This document shows positions 11,001 to 18,472 of a stretch of DNA of 64,000 nt, piece by piece. The stretch covers positions 62,001 to 126,000 of the forward strand of contig NZ_JABANE010000004.1 in NCBI RefSeq assembly GCF_012844305.1. Direction: 5' to 3'. The translations under genes and the position numbers were made by a program. The first letter of the stretch is position 1, and each line of letters starts with the position of its first letter. Origin of the DNA: Flammeovirga aprica JL-4 (GTDB lineage Bacteria; Bacteroidota; Bacteroidia; Cytophagales; Flammeovirgaceae). The notes beneath the pieces are model-generated. The model was not told the DNA's origin and did not search any database. It saw only the letters and a list, made by a program, of their open reading frames with translations.

Positions 11001-11149
11001 GATACTCCTGGAAGTGAATGACCTTCGACATCAACTACTTTTCCCTTTACATAAACTTCTTGTGCTGTTGTAATTAAGCTTATAAATAGTAATAAATTGA
11101 GGAGTATGAACTCAAGGAGATAACTTTTTTTATTGTCTCGTATATTCAT
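8006..11149 (-). CDS. susC: SusC/RagA family TonB-dependent outer-membrane transporter
   Basis: A 1047-residue TonB-linked outer membrane protein. After a signal peptide (ISLITTAQ) comes a carboxypeptidase-D regulatory-like domain (VYVKGKVVDVEGHSLPGVSV, with IGTVTNFDGDYQL), a TonB box region (LNEVIVIGYGEVEKRE), the plug domain (RVAGVAVSTTDGEPGG, ISVRGMGSI, PLYVVDGFP, IEVLKDASATAIYGSRGANG) and a long beta-barrel ending in TLGLNVTF with a C-terminal aromatic residue. This is the import channel partner of the following susD gene. It lies 62 bases after the binding lipoprotein gene. There is no sign of truncation. Confidence 0.97.
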   Translation of the reverse strand: MNIRDNKKSYLLEFILLNLLLFISLITTAQEVYVKGKVVDVEGHSLPGVSVRIQGTTIGTVTNFDGDYQLKVTEGNVLVFSFIGLVDKTFTVGKNTTIDVTMEEDINELNEVIVIGYGEVEKREVSTAMSPVDMTEATKSVSSNVEQMLSGRVAGVAVSTTDGEPGGAVNISVRGMGSITQGNTPLYVVDGFPYDGGMDSIDPNDIKSIEVLKDASATAIYGSRGANGVVLITTKGGLDDGEKLSVTYDIKIGRNEMDGRLSMMKPYDFVKYQLDTQDSESNRQYFQEGVDENGVPYRFQTLNDYIGYDGIDWQNEVFKPTSLQSHNITASGGTKKTRYRFSYGFFDEKGLFVNSGFKRNNLRLKINSQQKKWLKVDADVAYTASVKHGVGTSGNSDRFNQLYQIASYRPTGGNMVTDEELKTQFVDPAREDESGNVLFNPIISVENTQQEQKRDQLIFNGGVKIDFTKKLHFNSRAGIRLLNREDILFYKQKTRQGFNNGPYGSVTDQKQATWFNSNYMNYANTFNNHKISMVIGAEFEQRTIQSMQTGSKGLPTDGLGRWGLDYGTVLEAPISSYLDYRRMSGFARFNYSFKNKYIINGVIRADGSSKFTNKWGTFPALSVAWRAGDEQFIQDLNIFSNLKIRASWGQNGNDNIPDFQSVTQLGEVSNAIINGAIAPGVGVSNVANPNLTWETSEQINIGLDAGFFQDRITVTADWYRKTNKDLLLKAQQPYYWGGVGDVYKNVGTVRNDGIELSISSVNIAKKDFKWETTFNFTTINNQVMALSGEDRMFFYASFSSNYPANNYIAQVGQPIGQMWGFRHDGLYQQDDFTYNHNTQKYELKEGVPGIASIAQVQPGYEKYKDLNGDNVIDDNDMTVIGNALPDFFGGFNNSLTYKNIDFSIFFRYQIGHDILNATRLVTSDPSVQQSYNKHVDVANRWTPENPNTNIRSTDARDDKLTDRYVEDGSFIRLENITLGYTLPKKISERVYIQRLRLYTSLQNVFTWTNYSGMNPDVNTRGHATTAGVDWGAYPVSKRYTLGLNVTF

Positions 11150-11211
11150 AAGAGCATGATTATTATATTGTTGATTTTTTATGATATTATATTAAGTGTT
11201 TTAAATGGCAA

Positions 11212-12951
11212 TTATTTTGAAATAATCACCAAAGCTGGTATATGCACTGGATGAAGTTCCCCTCCTGTGTAAATTCTATATGTAAATGTATAAGTACCAG
11301 GTTTGAATCTTACAGGGTCAATCATAAAGTTGGATGCTTCTTCTAATGTAACATTATCACTATTACTAGGCACGTTACCATCTTTATACATCCAAGTTCT
11401 AAAAATTGTCCATGAAGTACCCATTTCTAAATATTCCATTACAGCTAGTCCATCACCTTCTGATTGAACACGATCAATTTTAGCCTCACGGTATACACCA
11501 TCAATTTCTCCTTTAAATTCAAAGTATCTCATTTGAAATAATTCAAGCTGAGGAATTTCATCACCGATATAATATCCTCTTCCTGGAGTAATATGCTCTA
11601 ATGTTTTACCATAGTCAATACGAACAGTATCAATAACAGGGTGCACAATGTCACCTCTCAAGTCACTATTCTTAGAATTATTCGTAAGATCTGCCATTGC
11701 TACTTGATAATCAGCAAAAGAGTCTAACCTTGTTGAACTTGTGGCTTTAATTCTTAGCTTTTTCACACCTTTTGTTAAGCTAGCAGAATTTGTTGCGTCT
11801 AATTGAATCTCTCCTTCAGGTGTGATAGAAAAAGCACTATTTTCATTATTACCTACGATCTCATAAGTAGCGATTTCAAATCCTTCTTCAACAAATGGTT
11901 TTGAACCTTGAAAAGAATCACCAATCAATACGATAGTGGAAAGGATATCTGTTTGATCATATGTAATTTCAAAGTTTTTTAGTATTTCAATACTCAAAGC
12001 TTTATCAAAAATAGCTTCACCGATTTCATTTTTAGCTATAATAGTAATATCATAGGTTCCTATATCTAAGAAATGACCTTCTTGTAATGATATAACTCCT
12101 GTGCTTGGATCAATTGTAAAATCTTGATAAATCAAATCTTCATTAGCAATCTGAAATTCGACTGGGGTAATTGTTGTTTCATCCAAAGTTGGTGCATCTG
12201 AAGTAAAACTTTCTCCTAAACTCAAAGTTACTTTTTCAGGTGCATATTTCAAGCCTTGAGGCATTCCTTCTAAAGAGCGAACCGTAATTTCTAAGGCTTC
12301 GCTGAAAATTGACTGTTTTCCATTTGACGTAACTTTCACAGGCACCTTATATACCCCATAAGTAAGTTTATTGTTATTGGACAAAGCAATTACACCGTTT
12401 TCCTCATTAATGGTAAGATAATCGAAGGCAGTAGTTGGTAGTAATTGAAAATCAAAAGTCTCTAAGCCTTTTATTGTAGGTGGTGCTGTAATAAACCCTT
12501 CACCTTTCTCTACAGTAATTTTCGATGGTGTATATACTAATTCATGAGGAGCCCCTTCTACAATGTTTAGGGAGAATATATCAGAAAAAGTATGCTTCAA
12601 AGTACCGTCATTAACAGAAATATCAAAAGTGTACTTCCCTATAGGAATTGTAGTACTTGATAAATTAGATATTATACCAGTAGTATCATTGATAGTAAAT
12701 TCATCACCTTCATAAATAAATGAAGTATCTCCTTTGCTATAGGTAACCTTATCAATAAAAAAGTTATTTAAATTGATCGATTTTGAAGGTGCAAAGGAGC
12801 TAAATGTACTCCCATAAGCGATGTCTTCAATATCCATATAGGCTAGAAAAATATTTGGTTTGCTTTCTTCCGACTTATTGCAAGATGACATAAACCCTGT
12901 CATAAGTAATGGAATACAAATTATTAAATAGTTAAAAAGTTTTGATCTCAT
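11212..12951 (-). CDS. Surface glycan-binding lipoprotein (SusE-position, cadherin/Ig-like repeats)
   Basis: A 579-residue protein starting at ATG 12951 (an upstream in-frame TTG at 12960 is unlikely). It has a lipobox ending GFMSSC. The body has four to five repeats of about 85-100 residues, each beginning like 'P..l.Y.P..vtl..G' and ending 'D..GvIsl.....l..G.Y.i.i..........f'; these look like cadherin or Ig-like modules. The C-terminal about 140 residues (from around GDIVHPVIDTVRID) form a distinct domain that may bind glycan. It is the first gene of the susCD operon. SusC/SusD loci often carry such surface glycan-binding proteins, though usually after susD, so its place before susC is slightly unusual. 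Function is inferred. Confidence 0.65.
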   Translation of the reverse strand: MRSKLFNYLIICIPLLMTGFMSSCNKSEESKPNIFLAYMDIEDIAYGSTFSSFAPSKSINLNNFFIDKVTYSKGDTSFIYEGDEFTINDTTGIISNLSSTTIPIGKYTFDISVNDGTLKHTFSDIFSLNIVEGAPHELVYTPSKITVEKGEGFITAPPTIKGLETFDFQLLPTTAFDYLTINEENGVIALSNNNKLTYGVYKVPVKVTSNGKQSIFSEALEITVRSLEGMPQGLKYAPEKVTLSLGESFTSDAPTLDETTITPVEFQIANEDLIYQDFTIDPSTGVISLQEGHFLDIGTYDITIIAKNEIGEAIFDKALSIEILKNFEITYDQTDILSTIVLIGDSFQGSKPFVEEGFEIATYEIVGNNENSAFSITPEGEIQLDATNSASLTKGVKKLRIKATSSTRLDSFADYQVAMADLTNNSKNSDLRGDIVHPVIDTVRIDYGKTLEHITPGRGYYIGDEIPQLELFQMRYFEFKGEIDGVYREAKIDRVQSEGDGLAVMEYLEMGTSWTIFRTWMYKDGNVPSNSDNVTLEEASNFMIDPVRFKPGTYTFTYRIYTGGELHPVHIPALVIISK

Positions 12952-13553
12952 ATGAATCAATTTTAAAGAGTAAAAACTAAAAAATACATACTTGTGATTT
13001 GTATATATAACACTTATTACATTTGTGAATTTACAGAGTACCTACTCTGCAAACAATCGGATAAGGAACCCGTTATACGGAAAGCGATTTGCTCAGTATG
13101 TATGTCGGTTTGATAGGTAAAAAAAATAAGTGTTAAAAGCTTGGTTCACTCTAATTAAAACTAGGCTTAAATAAAAATACGTTAAATTTATCAAAATAAA
13201 ACCGTTGCAAATTTAAAAAAGTTATCGTTGTAATCTATAAAAAACGACTTAAAAATGTACACCAACACCCTTTTTCAATAACACTAAAATAAATATTCCT
13301 TTTCGTAATTAATTAGGCATAAAAAGAACACAGCAAAACAAACACTATAACAAATTGATGTATTGACACTTATATAACCAAAAGAAATAAAAACATTAAG
13401 GCACTACTTGCAAAACAATAAGACTAAAAATGGGAATGCCCAAGGTAAAGCATTAAAACATAAGAAATAAAGTTGATATACTAAAATTCAAACAAGTTTA
13501 ACATTATATTAGCATTCAACGAAAAAAATGTTAAGATACTTTTTCAAAAAACA
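12952..13553. other. Intergenic region upstream of the susCD operon
   Basis: About 600 AT-rich bases between the surface-lipoprotein start and the IS remnant, with no open frame of note. It should hold the operon promoter. A weak match to the Bacteroidota -7 element (TAnnTTTG) is read on the minus strand at 13208-13215, but no clear -33 partner is seen. The 14-bp palindrome found near kduI is absent here. Confidence 0.4.
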
Positions 13554-13578
13554 AAAGAATTTATGCTTATCCGGAAGT

Positions 13579-14469
13579 TTAACAGTATTGATGTTCAATT
13601 GCAATAATTGCTCTATCAAATAACCTATCACCGAAATACCTTCTATTGTGTTTATAACAAAACTTATCAAGGTATTTCTGTAGATATTTCACCTTTATAT
13701 GATGATATACACCAAGGAATGTACGTTTGGCATTACTTATTGCAATATGAACCAGACCTAATTTGTCTTTAAATAACCTTTTGTAGATTTTTCAGCAAAA
13801 TGGTATTCTACAAGGTCTCCAATATCAACATAAGATGCACTTTTATCGGAAAATACGACAGATGTATCCTGAATATTTTCTTTGATATATTCAAATGAGT
13901 TTCTAGCACCTTCATTTTAAAGTATCTTCATTGGTGATACATAGTGTCATTATCTATATCTTCTTTAGGTACAGATTCTGCCATAACTGCTACATTTTAT
14001 TGTTTTTGGCTACCTTTACCTCTCTTCAAATCGGTAGATTCTGGAACTCCAGTTGTAAAGTAACCTTCATCAAATTCAACCATATCTTCCAATATATAAA
14101 GTCCATCTCTTTTCCCCATCACTTCTCTAATTTTATGCATCATACGCCATATGCTTTCATATCGAGAATGGTTTAGTTGACGCTGTACTTCTTTCGCCGC
14201 GAGATCCCCTTCTTGGTCATCTTTATAAAAGCACTTGCCAAATACCACTTACGAATTGAGATTTTACTACCATGCATTATTGTTCCACTACGAAGAGTCG
14301 TTCTGAAATTACAGGAAGAACACTTCCACTGTTTGATAGCTTTTAACCAAAAATGTTTCTTACAACCATATTTTTTACAGGTAATACCTTCTTTTTCTCG
14401 AGTTGACTTAAAGTGCTCAATACACGACTGCTCGTCAGGGAATATTTCTGTGAATTCTAATATTTTCAT
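13579..14469 (-). pseudogene. IS1595-family (ISXO2-like) transposase, frameshifted
   Basis: The reading starts at ATG 14469 with a zinc ribbon (CKKYGCKKHFWLK, then WKCSSCNFRTTLRSGTIM) and WYLASAFIKMTKKGIS, typical of ISXO2-like transposases. The frame then breaks near 14210-14250 and resumes in another frame with AAKEVQRQLNHSRYESIWRM and VEFDEGYFTTG, the first catalytic Asp block. Further breaks follow, but C-terminal blocks such as NAKRTFLGVYHHIKVKYL and NRRYFGDRLFDRAI are readable down to a TAA at 13579-13581. At least two frame disruptions make it non-functional unless supplied in trans. Confidence 0.85.
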
Positions 14470-14471
14470 AA

Positions 14472-14504
14472 CTTTTAATTTAGTTTCTGAAACTAAATTA
14501 AAAG
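14472..14504. repeat. Perfect 16-bp inverted repeat ahead of the transposase start
   Basis: Two 16-base arms (14472-14487 and 14489-14504) are exact complements around a single T. The hairpin lies directly upstream of the transposase ATG and could hide its ribosome binding region, or block read-through from outside promoters. The role is inferred. Confidence 0.6.
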
Positions 14505-14587
14505 CACAGAGCATATTCTAAGTACGTACTGTTATTTAAGCGGATAAGCATAAAAGAATTAATTGATTTTATAAGAAAAAAGGACAA

Positions 14588-14625
14588 AATACCGTGTTAT
14601 TTACTTGTGATTGATAACACGATAT
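14588..14625 (-). terminator. Probable terminator after the alcohol dehydrogenase gene
   Basis: An interrupted stem (about 8-12 pairs, core CGTGTTAT with ATAACACG) lies 20 bases past the stop codon, followed on the minus strand by a T-rich run. This fits a factor-independent terminator for the iron alcohol dehydrogenase. Confidence 0.6.
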
Positions 14626-14645
14626 TTTCTCCTAATATGTACTAC

Positions 14646-15800
14646 TTACATTGCCTCCTTAAAAAGTTCTACAGCATCTTCAATAGTCACTTTCCTTGGA
14701 TTGCCAGGCGCACAAATATCTTTCAATGCATTTTCGGCCATCAATTCAATATCTTCCTCCTTAACACCCAAAACACCAATCCCAGATGGAATATCTACTT
14801 TCTTTGTTATTGATATAACAGTTTCAATGGCAGCCTCTGCACCTTCTTCATCTGTCATACCAGTAATATCTACCCCCATGGCGCTTGCAACATTTTTCAA
14901 TTTTGGAGCACAAACTTTAGCATTGTAACGCATAACGTGAGGTAAAAGTACTGCATTAGCCACCCCATGAGGAATATCATACTGACCTCCTAATTGATGT
15001 GCCATAGAATGTACAAAACCTAACCCTGCATTAGAAAATGATTGCCCTGCAATAAACTGAGCCCAAGCCATCTGGCTTCTTGCCTCTAAATCATTACCAT
15101 TTTCAACAGCTTTTACTAATGACTGAGAAACTAGCTTAATTGCTTGCAGTGCCAAATCGTCAGACCAATGAAAAGCACCCACAGTAATATACGCCTCAAT
15201 AGCATGTGTCAAGGCATCAATACCAGTAGCTGCTGTCAATGATTTCGGCATTCCAAGCATTAATTTTGGATCATTTACCGCAATTGAGACAAGACAGTTT
15301 TTATCAGCCATTACCATTTTAACATTTCTCTCTACATCAGTAATAACGTAATAAATTGTCACTTCACTTGCTGTACCAGCTGTAGTATTAATCGCAATGA
15401 TTGGAGTAGACGGGTTTTTAGAAATATTTACTCCTTCATAATCTGCTATATTCCCTCCATTGGTTGAAAGAATACCAATTGCCTTTGCTGTATCTTGTGG
15501 AGACCCTCCTCCTAAAGAAACAATTACATCACAATTTTCATCTTGAATTTTTTTCAAACCTGAATGCACATTTTCAATAGTTGGATTGGGCTGTACATTA
15601 TCATAAATAACATACTCTAATCCCGCTTCTATCAGCAAATCACCAATACTTTTAGCCATTCCTAATTCATTCAGTGCCTTATCTGTCACTAATAATGCTT
15701 TTTTATAAGGCAGATCTTTTAATTCTATCACTAATTCTTTTAAGGAATCAGGCCCAACCAAACTCAACGGTGGCAAATAGATACGTTTGCTTTCTAGCAT
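14646..15800 (-). CDS. Iron-containing alcohol dehydrogenase (YiaY/FucO type)
   Basis: A group III, iron-dependent alcohol dehydrogenase. Starting at ATG 15800 gives 384 residues, the family length; the 15 extra upstream codons have no family counterpart. The NAD-binding loop is SLGGGSPQDTAKAIG. The metal ligands, numbered in the longer reading, are Asp210 and His214 (GIDALTHAIEAY), His279 (VHSMAHQLGG) and His293 (IPHG). It is very like E. coli YiaY along its whole length. Such enzymes reduce lactaldehyde or other aldehydes. Here it may recycle NADH during uronate fermentation, which is inferred. It stands alone between the uronate operon and the IS remnant, with its own terminator. Confidence 0.88.
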   Translation of the reverse strand: MLESKRIYLPPLSLVGPDSLKELVIELKDLPYKKALLVTDKALNELGMAKSIGDLLIEAGLEYVIYDNVQPNPTIENVHSGLKKIQDENCDVIVSLGGGSPQDTAKAIGILSTNGGNIADYEGVNISKNPSTPIIAINTTAGTASEVTIYYVITDVERNVKMVMADKNCLVSIAVNDPKLMLGMPKSLTAATGIDALTHAIEAYITVGAFHWSDDLALQAIKLVSQSLVKAVENGNDLEARSQMAWAQFIAGQSFSNAGLGFVHSMAHQLGGQYDIPHGVANAVLLPHVMRYNAKVCAPKLKNVASAMGVDITGMTDEEGAEAAIETVISITKKVDIPSGIGVLGVKEEDIELMAENALKDICAPGNPRKVTIEDAVELFKEAM

Positions 15801-16372
15801 AGTTTTATAAAATAATTTATGAGCATCCTGCTCGTGAAAAATCAATATCTTTTAAAAAAAAATTAATAGATAGTCGAATACAAATTCATATAAATAGAGC
15901 TAACGCTTTTGAATTATTTTATGAATTACGATTTATAAAATAATTACGAAATTTTATCCGTTTCAATGATAATTCAATACCACAAACCTGAAGGAAGCAT
16001 ACAGATAAATAATCAAAAAACATTAATATTTTTAATATCAATTAATCTACATTTATGATTGTTAGTTTTTCTTTTGTCTATTAATATTCACTTTAAGTTA
16101 TTCTCTTACTCATTAGACCTGTAGATTAATTATTGCCACCAAATAATCATGTTAATAAAAGTCAAGACTGTTAATTCATTAATTTTATTTTACAAATAAT
16201 CATCTTTTTTTGAAGAAAGCCTCTTTGTAATTATTTTGGTATGTGATTATTTTTCAACATAAAAAAAATACTCATTCATAGCGTATCCAATAAAACGAAT
16301 ACAACCGAATGAGTACTTTAAAAGTATGAATAAAATGAAATGAATATATATATATCGTTATATGCTGTTATC
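15801..16372. other. Long AT-rich intergenic region upstream of the alcohol dehydrogenase
   Basis: About 570 bases with no gene. A short alternating AT tract (ATATATATAT) lies near 16340. The dehydrogenase promoter should be here but no clear consensus is visible. Confidence 0.4.
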
Positions 16373-16540
16373 AGGGCTTTTTCGTTAAAATAAAAAACTA
16401 ATACCTAGCGCAAGTGTTAAGCCGAAGGCGTCACTTGTGCTTATAAATGTAATCTTTTTTCAGATATAGGTCCAAGTCACGCTTTCAGCTTAAGACTTGA
16501 ACCAGTTTCAGGTTTTATGAAAAAGCCCTGATGCTGTTAT
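16363..16540. mobile_element. MITE-like element of 158 bp with terminal inverted repeats
   Basis: The segment 16373-16530 begins CAGGGCTTTTTC and ends with its exact complement GAAAAAGCCCTG. It is flanked by the direct repeat ATGCTGTTAT at 16363-16372 and 16531-16540, which looks like a target duplication that touches the stop codon of eda (16540-16542). It has no coding capacity. Its inner part (16411-16440 and 16471-16500) closely matches the repeat at 18303-18333 and 18421-18450. This is a small non-autonomous element; no source transposase is visible here, and its ends differ from those of the IS1595 remnant. Confidence 0.7.
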
Positions 16541-17214
16541 TATGCTGTTTTGAAAGTTTTAATATCGCTTATCACCTTCTCTGTCAGACTTCTGATCCCT
16601 TCCACATTAATTGCTCCTGAAGGATCTTTAACAATTAAATTAGAGCCAATACCAACGCAGTGAGCTCCAGCTTTAAACCATTTTTCTAGGTTCTCTTTTT
16701 CTGTGGTTACACCTCCCGTTGGCATAATGTTAGACCACGGGCAAGGGGCTTTTACTCCTTTGATGAAATCAGGACCTCCTACTTGTTCCGCTGGAAAAAC
16801 TTTTACGAGTTCTACTCCCAATTCTTCTGCTTTACCAATTTCTGAAATGGTGCCACAGCCAGGGCTTACCGCTATTTTTCTACGGTTACAAGCTTTAATA
16901 ATTTCTTCATTGAAGAGCGGGCTTACAATAAAATCAACTCCCATTTGGATGTACTGCAATGCGGTGTAAGGTTCTACTATAGAGCCGATTCCCAACATCA
17001 TATCAGGAAGTTCTGCTCGAACATAATCGAGTAACTCCTTGAAAATGTCTTGTGCTCCATCACCCCGGTTGGTAAATTCAAATACTCGACAACCTCCTTC
17101 ATAAGTGGCTTTCAAAACTTGTTTGGCCACCTCTACATTGGGGTGAAAAAATACGGGAACCATTCCAGTTTCCCCCATTTTATTAAAAACTTCTATTCTT
17201 GTATACTTTGACAT
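16540..17214 (-). CDS. eda: 2-keto-3-deoxy-6-phosphogluconate aldolase
   Basis: A 224-residue KDPG/KHG aldolase, which splits 2-keto-3-deoxy-6-phosphogluconate into pyruvate and glyceraldehyde-3-phosphate in the cytoplasm. The Schiff-base lysine is Lys138 in ELVKVFPAEQVGGPDFIKG, and Glu46 in VFEFTNRGDG matches the catalytic glutamate. The phosphate-binding blocks IMPTGGV and VGIGSNL are present. Its start lies one base after the kdgK stop, so the two are translationally linked. It is the last step of the uronate pathway in this operon. A MITE-like element has inserted exactly at its stop codon, leaving the protein end intact. Confidence 0.93.
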   Translation of the reverse strand: MSKYTRIEVFNKMGETGMVPVFFHPNVEVAKQVLKATYEGGCRVFEFTNRGDGAQDIFKELLDYVRAELPDMMLGIGSIVEPYTALQYIQMGVDFIVSPLFNEEIIKACNRRKIAVSPGCGTISEIGKAEELGVELVKVFPAEQVGGPDFIKGVKAPCPWSNIMPTGGVTTEKENLEKWFKAGAHCVGIGSNLIVKDPSGAINVEGIRSLTEKVISDIKTFKTA

Positions 17215-17215
17215 C

Positions 17216-18232
17216 TTATCGCTGAACTAATCCGCTATCTTGACCTTCCATTAATCTTAATACTTCATCTAGTTCACAGATCAAGGCGTCTCCTTTGATA
17301 CTGTGTTTTAAACATGAACTAGAACCTGCAAAATTGACCACCTTATCCAAGTCACTTTTGAAGTGCTGTAAACCATAAATCAAACCTGCCATTAATGCAT
17401 CTCCTCCTCCTACTCGGTCCAACATATTTGGCATATCAAACCAACGGGATTGATAGGTTTCAATGCCGTCAGTAATCACACATGAAATGCGATTGTGGGT
17501 AGCAGAGAATGATTGTCTTAGATTGGTTGCTACATACTTCAGGTGAGGGAATTGTTCTTTTATTCTTTTTGGAACATCCTCATAACCATCATTTTCCTGG
17601 AATTGAGTTCCAAGTAAAATAGAGGCATCATTTTTTCCTCCTAGAACAATATCTGATGCTTCAATAAGGGGAACCATCCATTTTTGAGGTGCGTCACCAT
17701 ACTTCCAGAGCTTGCTTCTGTAATTTAAATCGCAAGAGACCGTAATCCCTTTTGATTTTGCAATCCTTACACCTTCAAGACATGCTTTGGCCGCATCTTG
17801 TGATAAAGCAGGGGTGATGCCAGAATAGTGAAACCAATCGACATTTTCCAATACTTTATCCCAGTCAATCATACCGGTCTTCAAGGTTGACATTCCTGAA
17901 TTTGCTCTGTCATATTCAATATTTGAGCCTCTATCACCAATTCCCACTTCCAAGTAATATGTTCCTAGGCGATCTCCACCTTCAAAGGAAGGATTCGTGT
18001 CAACATTGTTATACTTCAGAAATTTAAGTGCTGATTTCCCTAAAAAGTTAAATGGTAAACGAGTGAGGTAAGATGTTTCTCCTCCCCAATTCGACAATGC
18101 AATAGCCACATTGGCTTCTGCTCCACCATAATCTATATTAAAAGAGGTTGATTGCTCAACTCTTAGGTGTGACGGGGTAGACAACCTTAATAGCAACTCT
18201 CCAAAACAGAGTGTTTTAAAATTGTGATTCAT
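17216..18232 (-). CDS. kdgK: 2-keto-3-deoxygluconate kinase (PfkB family)
   Basis: A 338-residue PfkB-family sugar kinase. The N-terminal block FGELLLRLSTP, the substrate region YGGAEANVAIALSNWGG and the C-terminal catalytic signature DRVGGGDALMAGLIYGL (base Asp278) are present. KdgK phosphorylates 2-keto-3-deoxygluconate to KDPG, the substrate of the next gene, eda. Assignment to KDG rather than another sugar rests on this pairing and on kduI/kduD in the same operon. There is no signal peptide, so it is cytoplasmic. Confidence 0.92.
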   Translation of the reverse strand: MNHNFKTLCFGELLLRLSTPSHLRVEQSTSFNIDYGGAEANVAIALSNWGGETSYLTRLPFNFLGKSALKFLKYNNVDTNPSFEGGDRLGTYYLEVGIGDRGSNIEYDRANSGMSTLKTGMIDWDKVLENVDWFHYSGITPALSQDAAKACLEGVRIAKSKGITVSCDLNYRSKLWKYGDAPQKWMVPLIEASDIVLGGKNDASILLGTQFQENDGYEDVPKRIKEQFPHLKYVATNLRQSFSATHNRISCVITDGIETYQSRWFDMPNMLDRVGGGDALMAGLIYGLQHFKSDLDKVVNFAGSSSCLKHSIKGDALICELDEVLRLMEGQDSGLVQR

Positions 18233-18302
18233 AGCTTAATGATCTTTTGAGAGGATAGTCCTCTAAATGGTATTACTTGGTGGTTTAGTTTGGTAGTCTA
18301 TC

Positions 18303-18450
18303 GCAAGTGTTAAGCCGATAGGCGCCACTTGTGATTCGTAATTGGCGAAGTCTCCTGACTTCAAAATGAATAAACATAAAGTATTTTATTCGAAGTCAGG
18401 AGACTTCGCCAATGTTCAGTTCCAAGTGATGCTAACGCTTAACACTTGAA
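18303..18450. repeat. Nested palindromic intergenic repeat, related to the 16.4 kb MITE
   Basis: The outer parts (18303-18333 and 18421-18450) match the inner parts of the element at 16373-16530 and are themselves inverted (GCAAGTGTTAAGC against GCTTAACACTTG, with one offset). Inside sits a separate perfect hairpin with 21-bp arms at 18342-18362 and 18392-18412. It lies between the DUF4861-like gene and kdgK and could act as a transcript-stabilising or attenuating structure. It looks like one palindrome inserted in another. Confidence 0.7.
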
Positions 18451-18472
18451 ACATAGTGGGATGTTCTATTTA

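Larger units (their letters stand above)
13554..14560 (-). mobile_element. IS1595-family insertion sequence remnant (991 bp, 8-bp target duplication)
   Basis: The element spans 13562-14552. Its ends are imperfect inverted repeats of about 26 bp: the left end starts TATGCTTATCCG and the right end, read on the minus strand, starts TATGCTTATCCG and re-aligns at TAACAGTA. Both sides carry the direct repeat AAAGAATT (13554-13561 and 14553-14560), an 8-bp target duplication as expected for IS1595. The interior encodes a zinc-ribbon transposase broken into pieces. The element lies between the alcohol dehydrogenase and the susCD operon. Intact ends and duplication with a broken gene indicate a single insertion that later decayed in place. 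Confidence 0.85.

Noticed and set aside
13931..14521. Plus-strand open frames of 81 and 114 codons across the IS remnant
   Set aside because: They are antisense to recognisable transposase blocks and have no family resemblance.
14607..14928. Plus-strand open frames opposite the alcohol dehydrogenase
   Set aside because: Antisense shadows of a clear enzyme gene.
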